This document shows positions 1 to 10,702 of a stretch of DNA of 64,000 nucleotides, one piece after another (position 1 is the stretch's first letter; every line of letters starts with the position of its first letter). The DNA is from Trichosphaerium sp. ATCC 40318 (taxonomy: Eukaryota > Discosea > Flabellinia > Trichosidae), in the NCBI GenBank assembly GCA_038496445.1, contig JALMLS010000062.1, positions 496,001 through 560,000 on the forward strand. The letters run 5' to 3'. The notes under the pieces are model-generated. The model did not search any database. It saw only the letters and a list, made by a program, of their open reading frames with translations, and was not told where the DNA came from. Position numbers and translations under genes: made by a program.

Positions 1-1
1 G

Positions 2-94
2 TATGATAACGGCCAATTAAAGGAGGTATGTAATTATGTAAATGGCGTGAAAGAAGTGAAACAGAAGACATGGGACAGAATTATAGACAACTGA
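2..94 (+). CDS. C-terminal end of a YwqK/MORN-like repeat protein (partial)
   Basis: Thirty codons and a TGA stop are open from the window edge. They begin with the phrase YDNGQL followed by a C-x-Y-V-N-G unit, which is the repeat signature W/Y-Y-x-N-G-Q-L seen in the genes at 52348-53376 and 60753-61769. This is therefore the last repeat of a third family member whose body lies left of the window. Such repeats resemble MORN-type hairpins and are named YwqK repeats in bacteria. The biochemical role is unknown. An N-terminal F-box is expected from the two complete copies but cannot be seen here. Confidence 0.75.
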   Translation, partial: YDNGQLKEVCNYVNGVKEVKQKTWDRIIDN

Positions 95-456
95 AAATGA
101 TTAGAGAAACATCACGTGTGCTGGCACAGATGTCTATTATTTACTAGTTTAGATATTTTGTAAGTACAGCTGCGTAAGGTATATTTACATTGAGTGATTA
201 TTATTACCATCAAACTTGTAGGTGATTATACAAAACGTCAAAGAAAATACCTTGTGTACTATTTCAAATAATGGTCAATTCACGTGTACTCTTCTAGCTT
301 TTTTTTACCTTGATAGTTATTATTACTGTCACAGTTTCTTCGTCTGAAGGTTCACAAGAAGCAATACCGTACACAACTATAGGTTCACTTGACAGAAGGA
401 AAAAAAGTAGTCCTTTATTTACAGAGTTTTACATAACAAGTCAGTTATTTATGCTC
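95..456. other. intergenic, no gene seen
   Basis: This is the tail-to-tail interval between the repeat gene and the 3' end of the minus-strand MIOX gene. It is AT-rich with two CACGTG sites (near 114 and 282). No supportable ORF or RNA was seen. Confidence 0.5.
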
Positions 457-1834
457 TCACCATTGCAGTACTGGGTTTGGAAAGTATTTCTTGATGAGCG
501 ATTTGTAGTAAGGCACAAGTTTCTCGACATCAGGCAGTGCACCACTTTTAGTGTACAGATCATATTCGTTAAACAATAGCACCCAACGCTTTGTTTCTGC
601 GTCATTCTACACACAAAATGTTAAGCTATTTAGATCTAGCTTGTAGCTATTGTACCTCTGATAATAGGTGAGTGTATTCACCTTCCTTATGCCATGGATA
701 GAAGCTGTGATAACTAAAAAAAGGTTAGCATAGTTGTTGTTGAACGAAGGAACTGTTTTTTTTTTGGGTGTTTTCTTTAAGGTTTGCTGATTTGTTGTAC
801 CGGATCATATTAAGTCCTTGCTGCGGAATAGTACACTTGTTATGCTTACACACTTGGTACATGTATTCATCATGACCTAAGTATTATGAGAAGTCTAGTA
901 AAGGCATAACATGTGTTTTTTTTTGTTGCTATCCATAAAATTAATACGTACCCCAAGACATCTCCAAGTTATCCAAACCAGTTCCCTTCTCGTACATACC
1001 ATAATGGGTATTGTATTTATGGTTGTTGGAATCCGGGTTTTCTGAAAAGAACTAGATAAACCACGTGTTAAAAAACAACTGTCATTAAAACGTCATGGAG
1101 GACGTACTTGTGGAGCTACAATTTTTTGAGAGAAAGCGCAACCAACAGGAAAAGTATCACCGACAACTGCCCTAAACGGATATTTAGAAAAAAAAAGGAA
1201 CTGGGGACTAAAACCGACACTTACCACTGCTCAAGCCCTCCGAACTCAGGAAGAGCTAAAATCTTTCCTAAATCATGGAGTAAACCTACTAATGGCATCC
1301 AATCCATAGACTCATCACTGTAATCAACACGAATAGCCTAACAACACATCAAAGAAGAATTCAATTTTTTTAGAGTTCACAATCACGTGTTGTAAAAACG
1401 GCGTTCACGTTGTTCCCTGAAACATTGTAAAAACGTACCTCTGCAGTTTGAAGTGCGTGGATAATTTGAGGATAGTCTGTATCCGGATCACTCTCATCAA
1501 CAAGTTCGTCTATCGGAGTTTTAACGAAAAAACTACAAGGATTTGTTTTAAAGAAACGATGTTTTCTCTCAATCACTACCTTGTTTTTGAAAAAAGAATG
1601 CGTACCTAGCTTCCTAAGCATATCCCAAATGCTGTACGACCCTTTATTGAAAGCCAAGTGCTCTTTTTTTTGAGCGCGAACAAAGTCGACTGTTTGGTTC
1701 TTGTGGTTCAACCTGTATGTCTCAAGTACTTTATCGAGCCTTGTTGACGTTTCGTAGTTTCTAAAAGCGTCTCTTGGTCTATTTTCATCGTGAAGGGATT
1801 GATCAGTACTGGGTTGTAGAAGAGCTGTGGCCAT
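457..1834 (-). CDS. MIOX: myo-inositol oxygenase (inositol oxygenase, MIOX)
   Basis: Oxidises myo-inositol to D-glucuronate with a di-iron centre, in the cytosol. Eight exons and seven short introns join in phase from the ATG at 1834 to a TGA at 457-459, giving about 286 residues, the usual family length. All iron-ligand motifs are present: H in HALQTAE, HD in LLHDLGK, H in SWGHDEY, H in YHSFYPWH and D in the C-terminal NEYDLYTK. The family landmarks NQTVDFV, LVDESDPD and WAVVGDTFPVG are also seen. Intron donors include GTACGT and GTAAGT; two introns contain CACGTG. The plus-strand ORF at 1108-1323 is only an antisense shadow. The enzyme could feed inositol catabolism or glucuronate-based polysaccharide synthesis. 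Confidence 0.93.
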
Positions 1835-1863
1835 TTGTTACGTGAGTTTGGTAAATTCTGTGA

Positions 1864-1918
1864 GTATGGGCAATTGCCCAAAAAACCGTTTTATTGCTGT
1901 TTGGGCAATTGCCCATAC
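1864..1918. repeat. nested inverted repeat upstream of MIOX
   Basis: Two perfect 19-base arms (1864-1882 and 1900-1918) flank a 17-base loop. Each arm itself contains the palindrome TGGGCAATTGCCCA, so the element has dyads within a dyad. It lies 30 bases upstream of the MIOX start and could form a cruciform or bind a dimeric regulator twice. No matching arm was noticed elsewhere in the window. Confidence 0.8.
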
Positions 1919-2463
1919 TTTGGGTGTAAAAAAGATGGTTTTGATAGGTAAATCTCGGTGGAATTCTATGATTTTCTTTACGGCTTTTTTCAAGCCGTAA
2001 TGTTCTTTAAATTACTAAACGATAATTGTAATACATAGGAGGGTTCGTTGGTGACTGTAAAAGAATAAATGCGAGTTGCAAGACGTACGTTAAGCCACGA
2101 AATTGACACAACATCAATGTGACAAAGAGTTCGTCGTGTTGTTCGTAAATGGGCACAAACGATTGTTTTTATAACCACATCCGCTTAAACAATATGACAG
2201 TAGTATACTAACGCCGTTTAGATCGCTGTAGTGTATTTTGAGCCAAATTTGTTGCAAACTAATTATACCTCTTCATAATCATAAACAACTTTGGTTTATA
2301 GCTACAACGATAGATTTCTTGCTTATGTAAACAACAATTATCCTGAATAAGTCCACATAATCCTTTTTTGGTTAAATTCTTCATACCACGTCCCTCCTGT
2401 TGTGCCATGTCATCTACTATAACAAGAAGGATAAAAAGGTACGTAATATAGTATGTATAATAA
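1919..2463. other. intergenic, shared 5' region
   Basis: This is the divergent interval between MIOX (minus) and the F-box gene at 2464 (plus), presumably holding both promoters. No convincing ORF was seen; a 62-codon minus ORF at 1990-2178 has no family features. Confidence 0.5.
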
Positions 2464-3633
2464 ATGAAAATAATGTTGTTTAAATGTAGTAAAGCAGTTT
2501 CGCTTTCTGTTTTTAACGAACAATTATTGTTTATAAAATTACCTCTTGATGATATATTTCATATCATAGAAGCATTATGTCAACTCCATTGGCAGTCATT
2601 ATTTATTTTGGCACGTACTAATAAAAAAATGCTTCGTATATGCTTCTCAGATGTCACGTGGCGTAGAGCTCTTATTTTTAATATACCAAATAAAATGAGC
2701 TGGGGACCAAAATCTTTGGAAAAAAAAAATGAATCGGCAAAAGAATTCTTTAAACGTGTTATTCTAGCTCAAGAGAAGTCAGTACAAGCGCCTAAAGACA
2801 ACTTAACACCTTCATCAAATATCGACGATTTCTTAAATATCACGTGCGAGAATGAAGAGATCAGCGGTATAGATGTTATTACTGGAGAGAATATTATTTG
2901 GGATAAAGCGAAACAAAAAGAAATCAAGGCAAATGTGAACGTTGTAGTAAGTTTGGAACATACAGATACTGGCACTATATTATCCGCTATAGATACAGGA
3001 ACAAGAGAACTCGTTTTTAAGAAACACTTAGAGTTCAGCGAAGAAGACAAGGAACTTTCGTTACAATTGGTTGTAAGAGATACGAATAATTCTTATGCCA
3101 TAGTGAGTGGGACAACATCTTCCGTTGTCCTTGAAACGGATACTGGAAGACGTGTACTAACCCTTGAGCATCCAATAGACGGATGTACTTATAATAGCAA
3201 CGATAGACTACTATACGCTACAGAGGGGTCATGTATTTACTGTTACAGTATCGGAGATCGAAAGAGTTTTTTGCTTTGGGCAAAAAAATACCGACACAGG
3301 ATGAAAAAGTGTTGTGCTTGTTTTTACACGATGCACGATGACTCAGTCATTCTTGTCACTTATAAGACCGATTCGGATTCGGGAGCATTCGTATCGCATA
3401 TTACTAAAAAAGGATGCACGTGGTTACATTATCTACCACGTGCGGAAGTCATGTATCATTCGAGCTATAAGCATAGAATTACAACAAAGTTTTTAAGCGG
3501 TGGTGTTTGTATTCATTCACAGGGTAGTTATGCGCATTGGAATGAAATGATATCATGGGATGGTGTTATTAAATGGCGTAGAGGTTCAGGCGGATTAGTA
3601 GCGATGCGTTATAATAATAGAAGCAAATCGTAA
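2464..3633 (+). CDS. F-box protein with a beta-propeller-like C-terminal region
   Basis: Single-exon ORF of 389 codons. Residues about 26-72 match an F-box: a PLDD-x-x-x-x-I-I-E-A-L pattern, then SLFILARTNKK and a final TWRRAL. F-boxes bind Skp1 in SCF ubiquitin ligases. The remainder holds repeated short beta-type units (phrases like VVSLEHTDTGT, VVLETDTGRRV, IYCYSIGDR), compatible with a quinoprotein- or WD-like propeller for substrate binding. That part is inferred from pattern only. It is intronless, unlike the housekeeping genes around it, a trait shared with other F-box genes here. Confidence 0.75.
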   Translation: MKIMLFKCSKAVSLSVFNEQLLFIKLPLDDIFHIIEALCQLHWQSLFILARTNKKMLRICFSDVTWRRALIFNIPNKMSWGPKSLEKKNESAKEFFKRVILAQEKSVQAPKDNLTPSSNIDDFLNITCENEEISGIDVITGENIIWDKAKQKEIKANVNVVVSLEHTDTGTILSAIDTGTRELVFKKHLEFSEEDKELSLQLVVRDTNNSYAIVSGTTSSVVLETDTGRRVLTLEHPIDGCTYNSNDRLLYATEGSCIYCYSIGDRKSFLLWAKKYRHRMKKCCACFYTMHDDSVILVTYKTDSDSGAFVSHITKKGCTWLHYLPRAEVMYHSSYKHRITTKFLSGGVCIHSQGSYAHWNEMISWDGVIKWRRGSGGLVAMRYNNRSKS

Positions 3634-3984
3634 ACGAACTATTTTGTCATAACTTTTTTCTTTTGAAAATTGTTACTTGTCTTGTACTGTAGTCTCACCT
3701 GGTGAATAAATCAATGTATTATAATAAAATCAAGGAATCTATTGAGATTAGAAATATACACGCAAAAGATAGCTACTTTGGAAACAGAACATTCCTCTAA
3801 TTCGTCAGTTTTATACTCGCTATGAACATTAACATTAAAAATACTGATAAGAAGGTACCCAAAAACCGCAATGGTAGAATTCTCTTTAACTCATACATGT
3901 ATTAACAACTGGTTGAGAGCAAAGACTGCATCATGCAACTCTTGCATGGTCCTTGTGGAACATTGGCTACTTATTGTAAAAGTT
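3634..3984. other. intergenic, no gene seen
   Basis: AT-rich sequence between the F-box gene and the decayed leucine-rich-repeat gene on the other strand. Nothing supportable was seen. Confidence 0.4.
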
Positions 3985-4790
3985 CATTTTGTTTTTTATT
4001 GTCAGAGTATGTCTTTCACCATTCATCATCTCTGCCAACTATTTTTACACCTTTTGTTTTAGTGTCTTCAAACAGTCATCTGTAACATTTGGGGTGATAT
4101 TAACCCATAATTCTTTTATGTTGATAAGTTGGTTAAGCCATTCATCTGATGCGTTTGTAAGTGCTAAACCAACCGTGTTTACATTGTCAGCATGTTCCTG
4201 TGATGTATCTACAACCTCGAAGCTTGATTTTATACACCAGACATTTGTTTAATCCAATCATCTGTTGCATACGTTTTGACAAATCAATGGTGTGGACACC
4301 AGCAAGGCTTTTCATACATTCACCACCAATGTATATGCTTCGGTGAAGTGAGATAGTGTGTACACCAGCCAAAGCTAAAACGCCATAGTCTGCCACACGT
4401 GTTGCAGTTAAATTTATAGTATGTACACCAGACAAAGCCTCAATGCCTTATGAACTCGCAAAGCCTAGATTTATAGTATGTACTCCTGATAATTCGATGA
4501 TATCTTTGGCAGACTTTGGTAATAAGATAAAGTAGTTTCATACTGTCTGGAGGCAACTTAGTCATTGCAAACAACTCAATGGACTTGAGGTGCTTCAGCA
4601 ATGGTTTTAATCCTCTTCAGTGATGTGTTTGCAGTTCCACAACTCTAAGTGACGTACACCTGTTAAACACGCTAATCCAGCATCTGAAATATCGCTGTCA
4701 TACATATTTTGAACACCTGAAAGCAACGTAAACCTAGAGTCATGTGGTCGATGTGCACATGGTCAAGTCGCGAGTAAAGAGCGAAAGCAA
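3985..4790 (-). pseudogene. decayed leucine-rich-repeat (GVHTI-type) protein
   Basis: On the minus strand the repeat phrase LSGVHTINL or LAGVHTIDL recurs about every 22-25 residues (for example around 4490, 4435, 4360 and 4300), exactly as in the intact gene at 7173-7970. The reading frame is broken by several stops and frame changes: only an 82-codon piece (4187-4435) is open, and recognisable repeat text continues on both sides in other frames. It is interpreted as an inactivated paralogue of the F-box/LRR family. Introns cannot explain all of the breaks, because stops fall inside repeat units. Confidence 0.75.
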
Positions 4791-5007
4791 GAATTAACTT
4801 GTATCTGTACTGTGAAAACAAAGAAACGTGCAATTACAAATTCTTTTCACGATAGGAGTACTGAATGATGAACTGCTCATGAGCTTTAAAGATTTTTTGG
4901 GTTAATTCTCACCTCACAGGTACAGAGCAATATCTAGAACTATAAATAAAAGAACCTTAAAAACCGGATTGAAAAAGAGCTGTGAATTCAAGAATATTGT
5001 AGGTGGT

Positions 5008-6378
5008 TTATTGATCCAAAGTAATAGCTGTGCTAAGAACCTCTGTTTTTGAGGTAGCCAAAGAAGCTGTAAAGTTTCCATAGCCATGTACACTGTCATA
5101 GCCTGAGCTGTAATTGACTGACGTTTGTACTGTATGATCAGGGAAATTGTACTTAACAGAATAAGGAACGAGAAAGAGTGCTTTAGAGATTTCTTTTGGG
5201 AAATGTAGATAGGTCTCACAGCTTTTGTCGTCAACATTTTCACAATAAAAGGTCCTAAGAGAGTTAATCATCACCTATGAAAAGATGACAAACCAGAGTA
5301 AGCCTCCACCATAGTGTATTGTGCGTGTAACTTGCTTTGCATGTTGAAAAGCAACAACATCAGTTTTACCTTTTGGACTCTTTACAGTGCAAGGAAGCTC
5401 GGATGAGCTACACACTTAACAAACTGTACTGTACTTAAAATGTAAACCGAGCGCTGCTAGCTTTGGCTCAGAGACCTCGTAGTTGACAATATCACCCCAC
5501 ATAGATGTCCACCAATACGAATTCGCAGCAGACATCTTCCACAGATATCCTGCAAACGCACAAGGAAGCGATCCTTCAATATCAGAAGCCAACTCATAGC
5601 GTGATCCCATACCTGAGGATAGGGTTCATGAGAAAATCCACAGCTAATGTAACGCACAAGCAAGAATCCACAAGTCAGCCGAAGAGCTGATGTACTTTCC
5701 ACGTGAACTTCCAGACTTGTAGTCTTCCCACATCAGAGTAACGATGTTCAAAGGAAGGATTGCAGATGTTTTAGAATCTACAAGATGCTTGATGAGAATA
5801 GAAGTGTCATTCTTGTAAACAAATGTTAGTCGATCCAGTGCAGCAGCAGTTTCAACACAATCAGAACCATTCAACACACGCTCAAATGTGCGAATGTCAG
5901 TAGCGTTTTCTATGACCTTGATAGCCAACTGCTTTTCGAGGAGATGTTCTGATAGCTAGGAAAGAGTTATATTTATTAATAACATTGCAACCAAACGCAC
6001 ATTTTGTAGTTTCTTCAAAACAGCCATTACAACATCAATACTTTGTTCCACACATCTATCTAAACAGCTCATATCTGAAGTCTCACTTGACAAGATATTG
6101 AGACATTCAATTGCCGACTCTACAGTTTCGCCTTTCATGAGGTGATAGCAGACAACATTGTCAGCGTCATTCCCAGTAGTGCGTGTTAAAGTTTCTTTGA
6201 AAACGCTAAATAAACAATATTAGTATTTGACTTATGAAACTAGTAAATAGTACCTGGACTTTACAGCAAGCCGTACTTTAGATGATGAACGTACTTTAGA
6301 GGCTGGTTTCGTAGCACCGATTTTGAAAATGTAGACGAGAAGATCGCAATACTCGTTACATCTTTCAGACAAGGTATT
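5008..6378 (-). CDS. unrecognised multi-exon protein
   Basis: Several minus-strand open stretches join with plausible splice sites. One exon (near 6300) carries a Ser-rich segment followed by VFKETL. The next (to about 5990) contains a Cys-containing helical part with AIECLNILSS. It joins over a GTTGCA...CCTAG intron to an exon of about 95 codons holding ENATDIRTFERVLNG. The last exon (from 5274) contains a Tyr-rich stretch with a GYDSVHGYG motif and ends at 5008. The 5' start and the exons between 5640 and 5400 are unresolved, and a frame break near 6400 is possible. No family is recognised and no function is assigned. Confidence 0.45.
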
Positions 6379-6780
6379 ATTCTTTCTGGAGTGTCAAATG
6401 AGGCCAGAGTCCTACGGTTTAACTCACGAACCTCTAGGTTGTAATTGCCTTTCTACATACAATAGCGGGAGTTGCACAGTTCTAACAACTTTGTTGTCGT
6501 TTTCTGTAGGAATGTCGGTTGATCTCTGAGAGACATTATTACTCAAAACGTTAGACTTGTTTTCTTGTTGATATTTCTGTCATGTCCAATATTAGTTTAC
6601 GCTGTAGCGGTACACTTCTTGAAAGTAGACTTAAAACGTATTTAAGTGATACAATAAATGGTTATTGGCACGTGCTACGAACCGTTTTTAGTCAACATTA
6701 GTCACAAAGGAAATAAAACGTTTAACACGTGGCTGCTGCTACTAATCCTAGTTTATCTTCGTTAACTACAACAAATAAGT

Positions 6781-7104
6781 ATGAATTTTTATGCCGTATC
6801 AGTAGAACAGGCTCTAGGATACTATCGCAAGCACCATAAAGAAGCGTTTAGTAAAATTACTGCGAATCATACATTCATAACACAGATTGAAAGTATCGTT
6901 AATGCCGTGAATGCAAGCTTCGTAGAACAACTGGATGAAGCCATTTTAAAGCACTCCTATTCACTTATTAATACAACAAATAAGCGCTCGGCACGTGCTC
7001 ATGATTATGGGGTGCTTTCGCGTAAACAAAAGGAAATGTACGTGAAAAAAAGCGACCAAATCACGGATTTACTACTCCTCCTTTTCTGTTGCATTGAATT
7101 TTAG
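6781..7104 (+). CDS. small hypothetical protein
   Basis: Open ATG-to-stop frame of 107 codons with ordinary amino-acid composition and a predicted helical middle part. It lies just upstream of an F-box/LRR gene on the same strand whose own start is unclear, so it may be a 5' exon of that gene. A potential in-phase junction would use GTGCTTTCG near 7008 and the acceptor at 7172. No family is recognised. Confidence 0.35.
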   Translation: MNFYAVSVEQALGYYRKHHKEAFSKITANHTFITQIESIVNAVNASFVEQLDEAILKHSYSLINTTNKRSARAHDYGVLSRKQKEMYVKKSDQITDLLLLLFCCIEF

Positions 7105-7172
7105 AAATAATCTAACATCTACTTTTATTATTTTATCTTAAAACTTGGTTCGTATTTATTAACGTTTTCAAG

Positions 7173-7970
7173 AACGCAAATGAAGCATCAAAGAGTAGAT
7201 TTGAATATCCTGTTTTTCCTCCTGAAATCACATGTCATATTCTACACTACGTGGATGCAAAGGATTTATTTTCGGTTGCTCAAGCATGTCATTTTATGGC
7301 TGATATTATTCATGATATTGTTGGCTATAGAAATGTTTTTATCGAGCAATACTCAGATATTCAAAAGATAAGACAATACAAGGGTATTATGGATAACAGC
7401 ATAGTTAAATTATCTCACACAAACAATACAGTCTTTTCATTACTTGCCGGATATAATAAACTCATAAAACCGTCACACATTTATGTGAATGATAGTGACT
7501 TGAAAACAATTGTGGGTGCTAGGCACCCAAGTTTTATTGATATCAGTAACTCAAAATATGTTACAGATGAAGGCGTCAAATTACTAAAAGGATCGCATAC
7601 TATTAACATTAGTTGTTGCAGTAGGGTGACAGATAAAGGTGTTATAGCACTTGCTGGAGTTCATAAAATTAATCTCAAATCTACTTCAGTGACAGATAGA
7701 GGTATTAAAGCACTTGCTGGGGTTCATACTATCAATACCTCCTATTGTGCTAATATAACAGGCGAAGGATTCAAAGCACTATCTGGGGTGCATATTATGT
7801 ATATTGTTAGTTGCAATATCACAGCTGAAGCCATAAAAGCACTAAAAGGTGTGCATACAATTGTTGCCAGCGAGAGACAAATTAAACATGAAGTAATAGA
7901 AGCTATACAACAAGGAGGAGTTCATACATTTGAACTTATAACTTATACAGAAGAGCTGTTGTTTTATTAG
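7173..7970 (+). CDS. F-box/leucine-rich-repeat protein
   Basis: The open frame begins with an F-box (EYPVFPPEITCHILHYVDAKDL, then FSVAQACHFM) and continues into at least six leucine-rich repeats of 22-24 residues with the motif ALAGVHTINL preceded by VTDKG or ITGEG. This layout is typical of SCF substrate adaptors. Similar GVHT-type repeats are known from protists and giant viruses, so viral exchange is possible but not shown. No ATG lies in frame upstream. The exon may start at the acceptor TTTTCAAG (7172) after a 5' exon, or the ATG at 7180 may have been separated by a frameshift. Confidence 0.7.
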   Translation, partial: NANEASKSRFEYPVFPPEITCHILHYVDAKDLFSVAQACHFMADIIHDIVGYRNVFIEQYSDIQKIRQYKGIMDNSIVKLSHTNNTVFSLLAGYNKLIKPSHIYVNDSDLKTIVGARHPSFIDISNSKYVTDEGVKLLKGSHTINISCCSRVTDKGVIALAGVHKINLKSTSVTDRGIKALAGVHTINTSYCANITGEGFKALSGVHIMYIVSCNITAEAIKALKGVHTIVASERQIKHEVIEAIQQGGVHTFELITYTEELLFY

Positions 7971-8152
7971 TGTTAAAAGTTCCTCTAACATTGTATTCAA
8001 TAAGAACATGTCAATCAGGCGTAAAACTACACTTGAACAATAAAGCTGTTTCGTAAGGTTTCGAATAATATGCAATAAACTAGTATTTGTAGAGTCCAAA
8101 ATTGCGTATTTCGTAAGTCACGTGATCACAAATTTCTTCTAATTATATCGTT

Positions 8153-8977
8153 ATGGCAAGCACAGCTTTGTTCGATTGGCCAAAGGTAACCTTCAAACAG
8201 CAACTCAAGCATACGTTATGCCCTTTATTACAAAATGGAGGTGTTGAGGTATGGTGGCTCTATTTAAAAGCTAAACGTCTTCAAGAACCATCACACATAC
8301 CTCATTATTACTTGACGCTCGTTGCGCACCTTGGTAGATCTCCAGGAGACGTTCTACCCGATGAAAAAATACCTTTAAGTCGTTGGGCACTCTCAAAGCT
8401 TTCAAACCCACAAGCAGCTCGAAGCCTTGAGTATCATTGGATTGACTTTAACATTGAAGATGCTGAAGCCAAATGCGTACCGCTTCGCATGGTATTATGT
8501 CTAGGCTCCGCTGACGCAAACACTGGGAGTTGGGGAAGCGTGAGGCATCGTTACAGCAAAGAATTGGTTTGTACAATAGAAGACGCCTCTTCGAGCCATA
8601 ATCGTATCACTGCTGATATGGAAAGCTCTGTGGTAACAAAATGGCGAAGCCATGATCCCTTTGACAAACGAGAACTAGAAAAAGTAAGTTTCCTATCAAA
8701 CAACTACACTAACGACCACGAAATCGAACATATTGTCAGTGTAGTCATGTCAGCACATAATGCAAAGTCTGGTCTTTTCTATAACTATGTACCAAGGTCA
8801 TTTCGGTTGGTTATGTGGACACGTGTACTTGAACTATGTCTTGGACGCTTGAAGGATCTTCCAAAGCTCCCTAAAGAGATTATTGTTAAAATAGTGTCTT
8901 ATTGTGTACCTGGCCTACCTTCAGGTTTAAGAGGGGCCATGAAACAATACAACAAAGCAACAAACAAAGATACCTAA
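8153..8977 (+). CDS. hypothetical protein with a C-terminal F-box-like motif
   Basis: Intronless frame of 274 codons from ATG to TAA. Near the C-terminus, LPKLPKEIIVKIVSYCVPGL resembles the first half of an F-box (L-P-x-E-I-x-x-x-I-x-x-Y). An F-box at the C-terminal end is unusual. The first 240 residues (Trp-rich start, a segment PHYYLTLVAHLG) match nothing I recognise. It sits beside other F-box genes of the same strand and intronless style. Confidence 0.55.
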   Translation: MASTALFDWPKVTFKQQLKHTLCPLLQNGGVEVWWLYLKAKRLQEPSHIPHYYLTLVAHLGRSPGDVLPDEKIPLSRWALSKLSNPQAARSLEYHWIDFNIEDAEAKCVPLRMVLCLGSADANTGSWGSVRHRYSKELVCTIEDASSSHNRITADMESSVVTKWRSHDPFDKRELEKVSFLSNNYTNDHEIEHIVSVVMSAHNAKSGLFYNYVPRSFRLVMWTRVLELCLGRLKDLPKLPKEIIVKIVSYCVPGLPSGLRGAMKQYNKATNKDT

Positions 8978-9686
8978 ATATATCACGTGATAAATATTTT
9001 AGCTAGTTTCCGTCAAAAAGAAAAAATAGCCAAACCCAAAAACGCTATTTTTTAAACAAAACTTAGTAGAATCACTGCGCCTTTCATTCATCTTATTTTC
9101 GTGTGTCTATCCATGTGGTTATTTAAACAATAGCATACTGTATAACCATGCCTTAATTCCAAATTGCATGTTATACTACAATATTATGTGGGCTATCATA
9201 AATGGTATTTACCAAAAAATTATGCCATTTAGGCAAGTATTCCCTGAAGTACCCAGAAGTATGCATGTACTTACAGCATGTGAAAATTGTAAAATCATCT
9301 ACAAACATGCTGTAGATGTTGTGGAATGAGCTATGTCATAATTGTAACAAGCACAAGAAAAGACGTTTCTGTTTTTACCAGGTAACAAATTACAGATGAA
9401 GAAAAAAAAATGCAAGCATGGCTTAGATTCTGTGAAAGTCAGCAACAGACAAAAAGAAAAACGGTAATGGGTAGCAAAAGCAGTAAAGGAAGTAACAGCA
9501 AGCGCGAAAAAAAAGGTGACGATAATTAAACGTTGATTTCCCACATATTTACGTCCAAACTCTACAATCTGTTTATCAATCCTATTACAGCTACTTTTAG
9601 CTGTACTTTTTTGGTTAATATCACAAGCGATACTGACACTCTTTATTTAATTAGACTCGACAGGTACAAACAAGCCTAAACCAGAC
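8978..9686. other. intergenic
   Basis: A 700-base gap with CACGTG at 8985. A minus-strand frame at 9299-9544 starts with a signal-like hydrophobic run but lacks an ATG (the in-frame start is GTG), so it is not called. Confidence 0.4.
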
Positions 9687-10500
9687 ATGCCCACACAAGA
9701 ACAGTATAATACTTTCGTCGGTTCATCCCATTTTTGATTTACATTTGCTAGTGACTTTCTATTCAAAATACTCCTTGTTGGAGATTCTGGTGTTGGAAAA
9801 AGTTGTACTATACTTAGATTTGCTGATGACACATATACAGATTCATTCATCTCCACAATTGGTGTTGACTTTGTACGTACCCATGGATACCTCAGGGGTA
9901 ACCATTCTTTTTCTTGAGCCTACTTTGAAACAGTCTACAGATTTAACACGTGTCAAATGTAGAAAGTAAAAACCATACAAGTGTATGGTAAAACTGTTAA
10001 GCTGAAAGTTTGGGAATATTTAAGTGAGTCCTTAGCTAGAAGATAGTGTTGTTTAAGGCTATTTGTAGGTCCAAACAGATTTCGAGTGGGAAATTACAAT
10101 CCTTTTATAGTAGTCCACTGTGCTTTGATATTGTTTGACACGACAGACCAAAAGTCTTTTGACAATAAAATGAAGTGGCTTCAAGAGATTGAAAGATATA
10201 CATTAGAGAGTACTATAAAAATGCTTGTTGGAACAAAAAGTGATCTAATTGAAGAGCGCATTGTTGACCCTGAAGTTGCCAAGGTATTACACGAATCTTT
10301 GCTTTGTTATGAAGTGTTAATAACGTGCTAGGAATTTGCTACTGACTTTGGGATGGAGTACATTGAAATTTCATCAAAAGATGCAATCAATGGTATGTGA
10401 TTCACTGTCGCTATGTAAAGGTGGTTAACTTGAACGTTGTAGTTGAGAAACCTTTATTCTGTCAGCAGCCCAGATAATTAAGAAACTTGAAGAGGATTGA
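9687..10500 (+). CDS. Rab-like small GTPase with degenerate switch II and no prenylation site
   Basis: Six exons join in phase from ATG at 9687 to TGA at 10498. The start is Rab1/Rab8-like: [17 protein letters not shown] (complete P-loop), then [11 protein letters not shown] and STIGVDF (switch I with the Thr). The expected WDTAGQERF is replaced by WEYLSPNRF, so the G3 Asp, Gly and catalytic Gln are missing. G4 reads GTKSDL instead of GNKCDL and G5 reads SSKDA. The C-terminus, IIKKLEED, has no cysteines for geranylgeranylation. Membrane trafficking Rabs need both features, so this is probably a soluble pseudo-GTPase or GTP-locked form, or a decaying copy whose frame is still intact. Confidence 0.85.
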
Positions 10501-10702
10501 TTGGTAGACTTTAGGAAGTATTCACGCACTGTATCCAACAACAGATTCTCTTTCACAAACTTTGTAAGGAAGCCACTTCATGGACCTCATTGTCCTTGCT
10601 AGTGTACCGACAGTGTTTTTATTTTCAAAATTGTCTGAATAATCCTACAAAAGTACAAAAGGTTCATGCAGCTATTTTACTATGACTGATTTATGTGAAT
10701 AA

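Noticed and set aside
1108-1323. 71-codon plus-strand ORF
   Set aside because: It is antisense to MIOX exons whose reverse reading gives LLHDLGK and WAVVGDTFPVG.
1370-1834. Apparent truncated MIOX pseudogene
   Set aside because: The single open frame stops early only because it reads into introns; the remaining seven exons were found down to 457.
9299-9544. Small secreted protein on the minus strand
   Set aside because: The frame starts with GTG, has no in-frame ATG and consists of AT-driven Phe/Leu runs.
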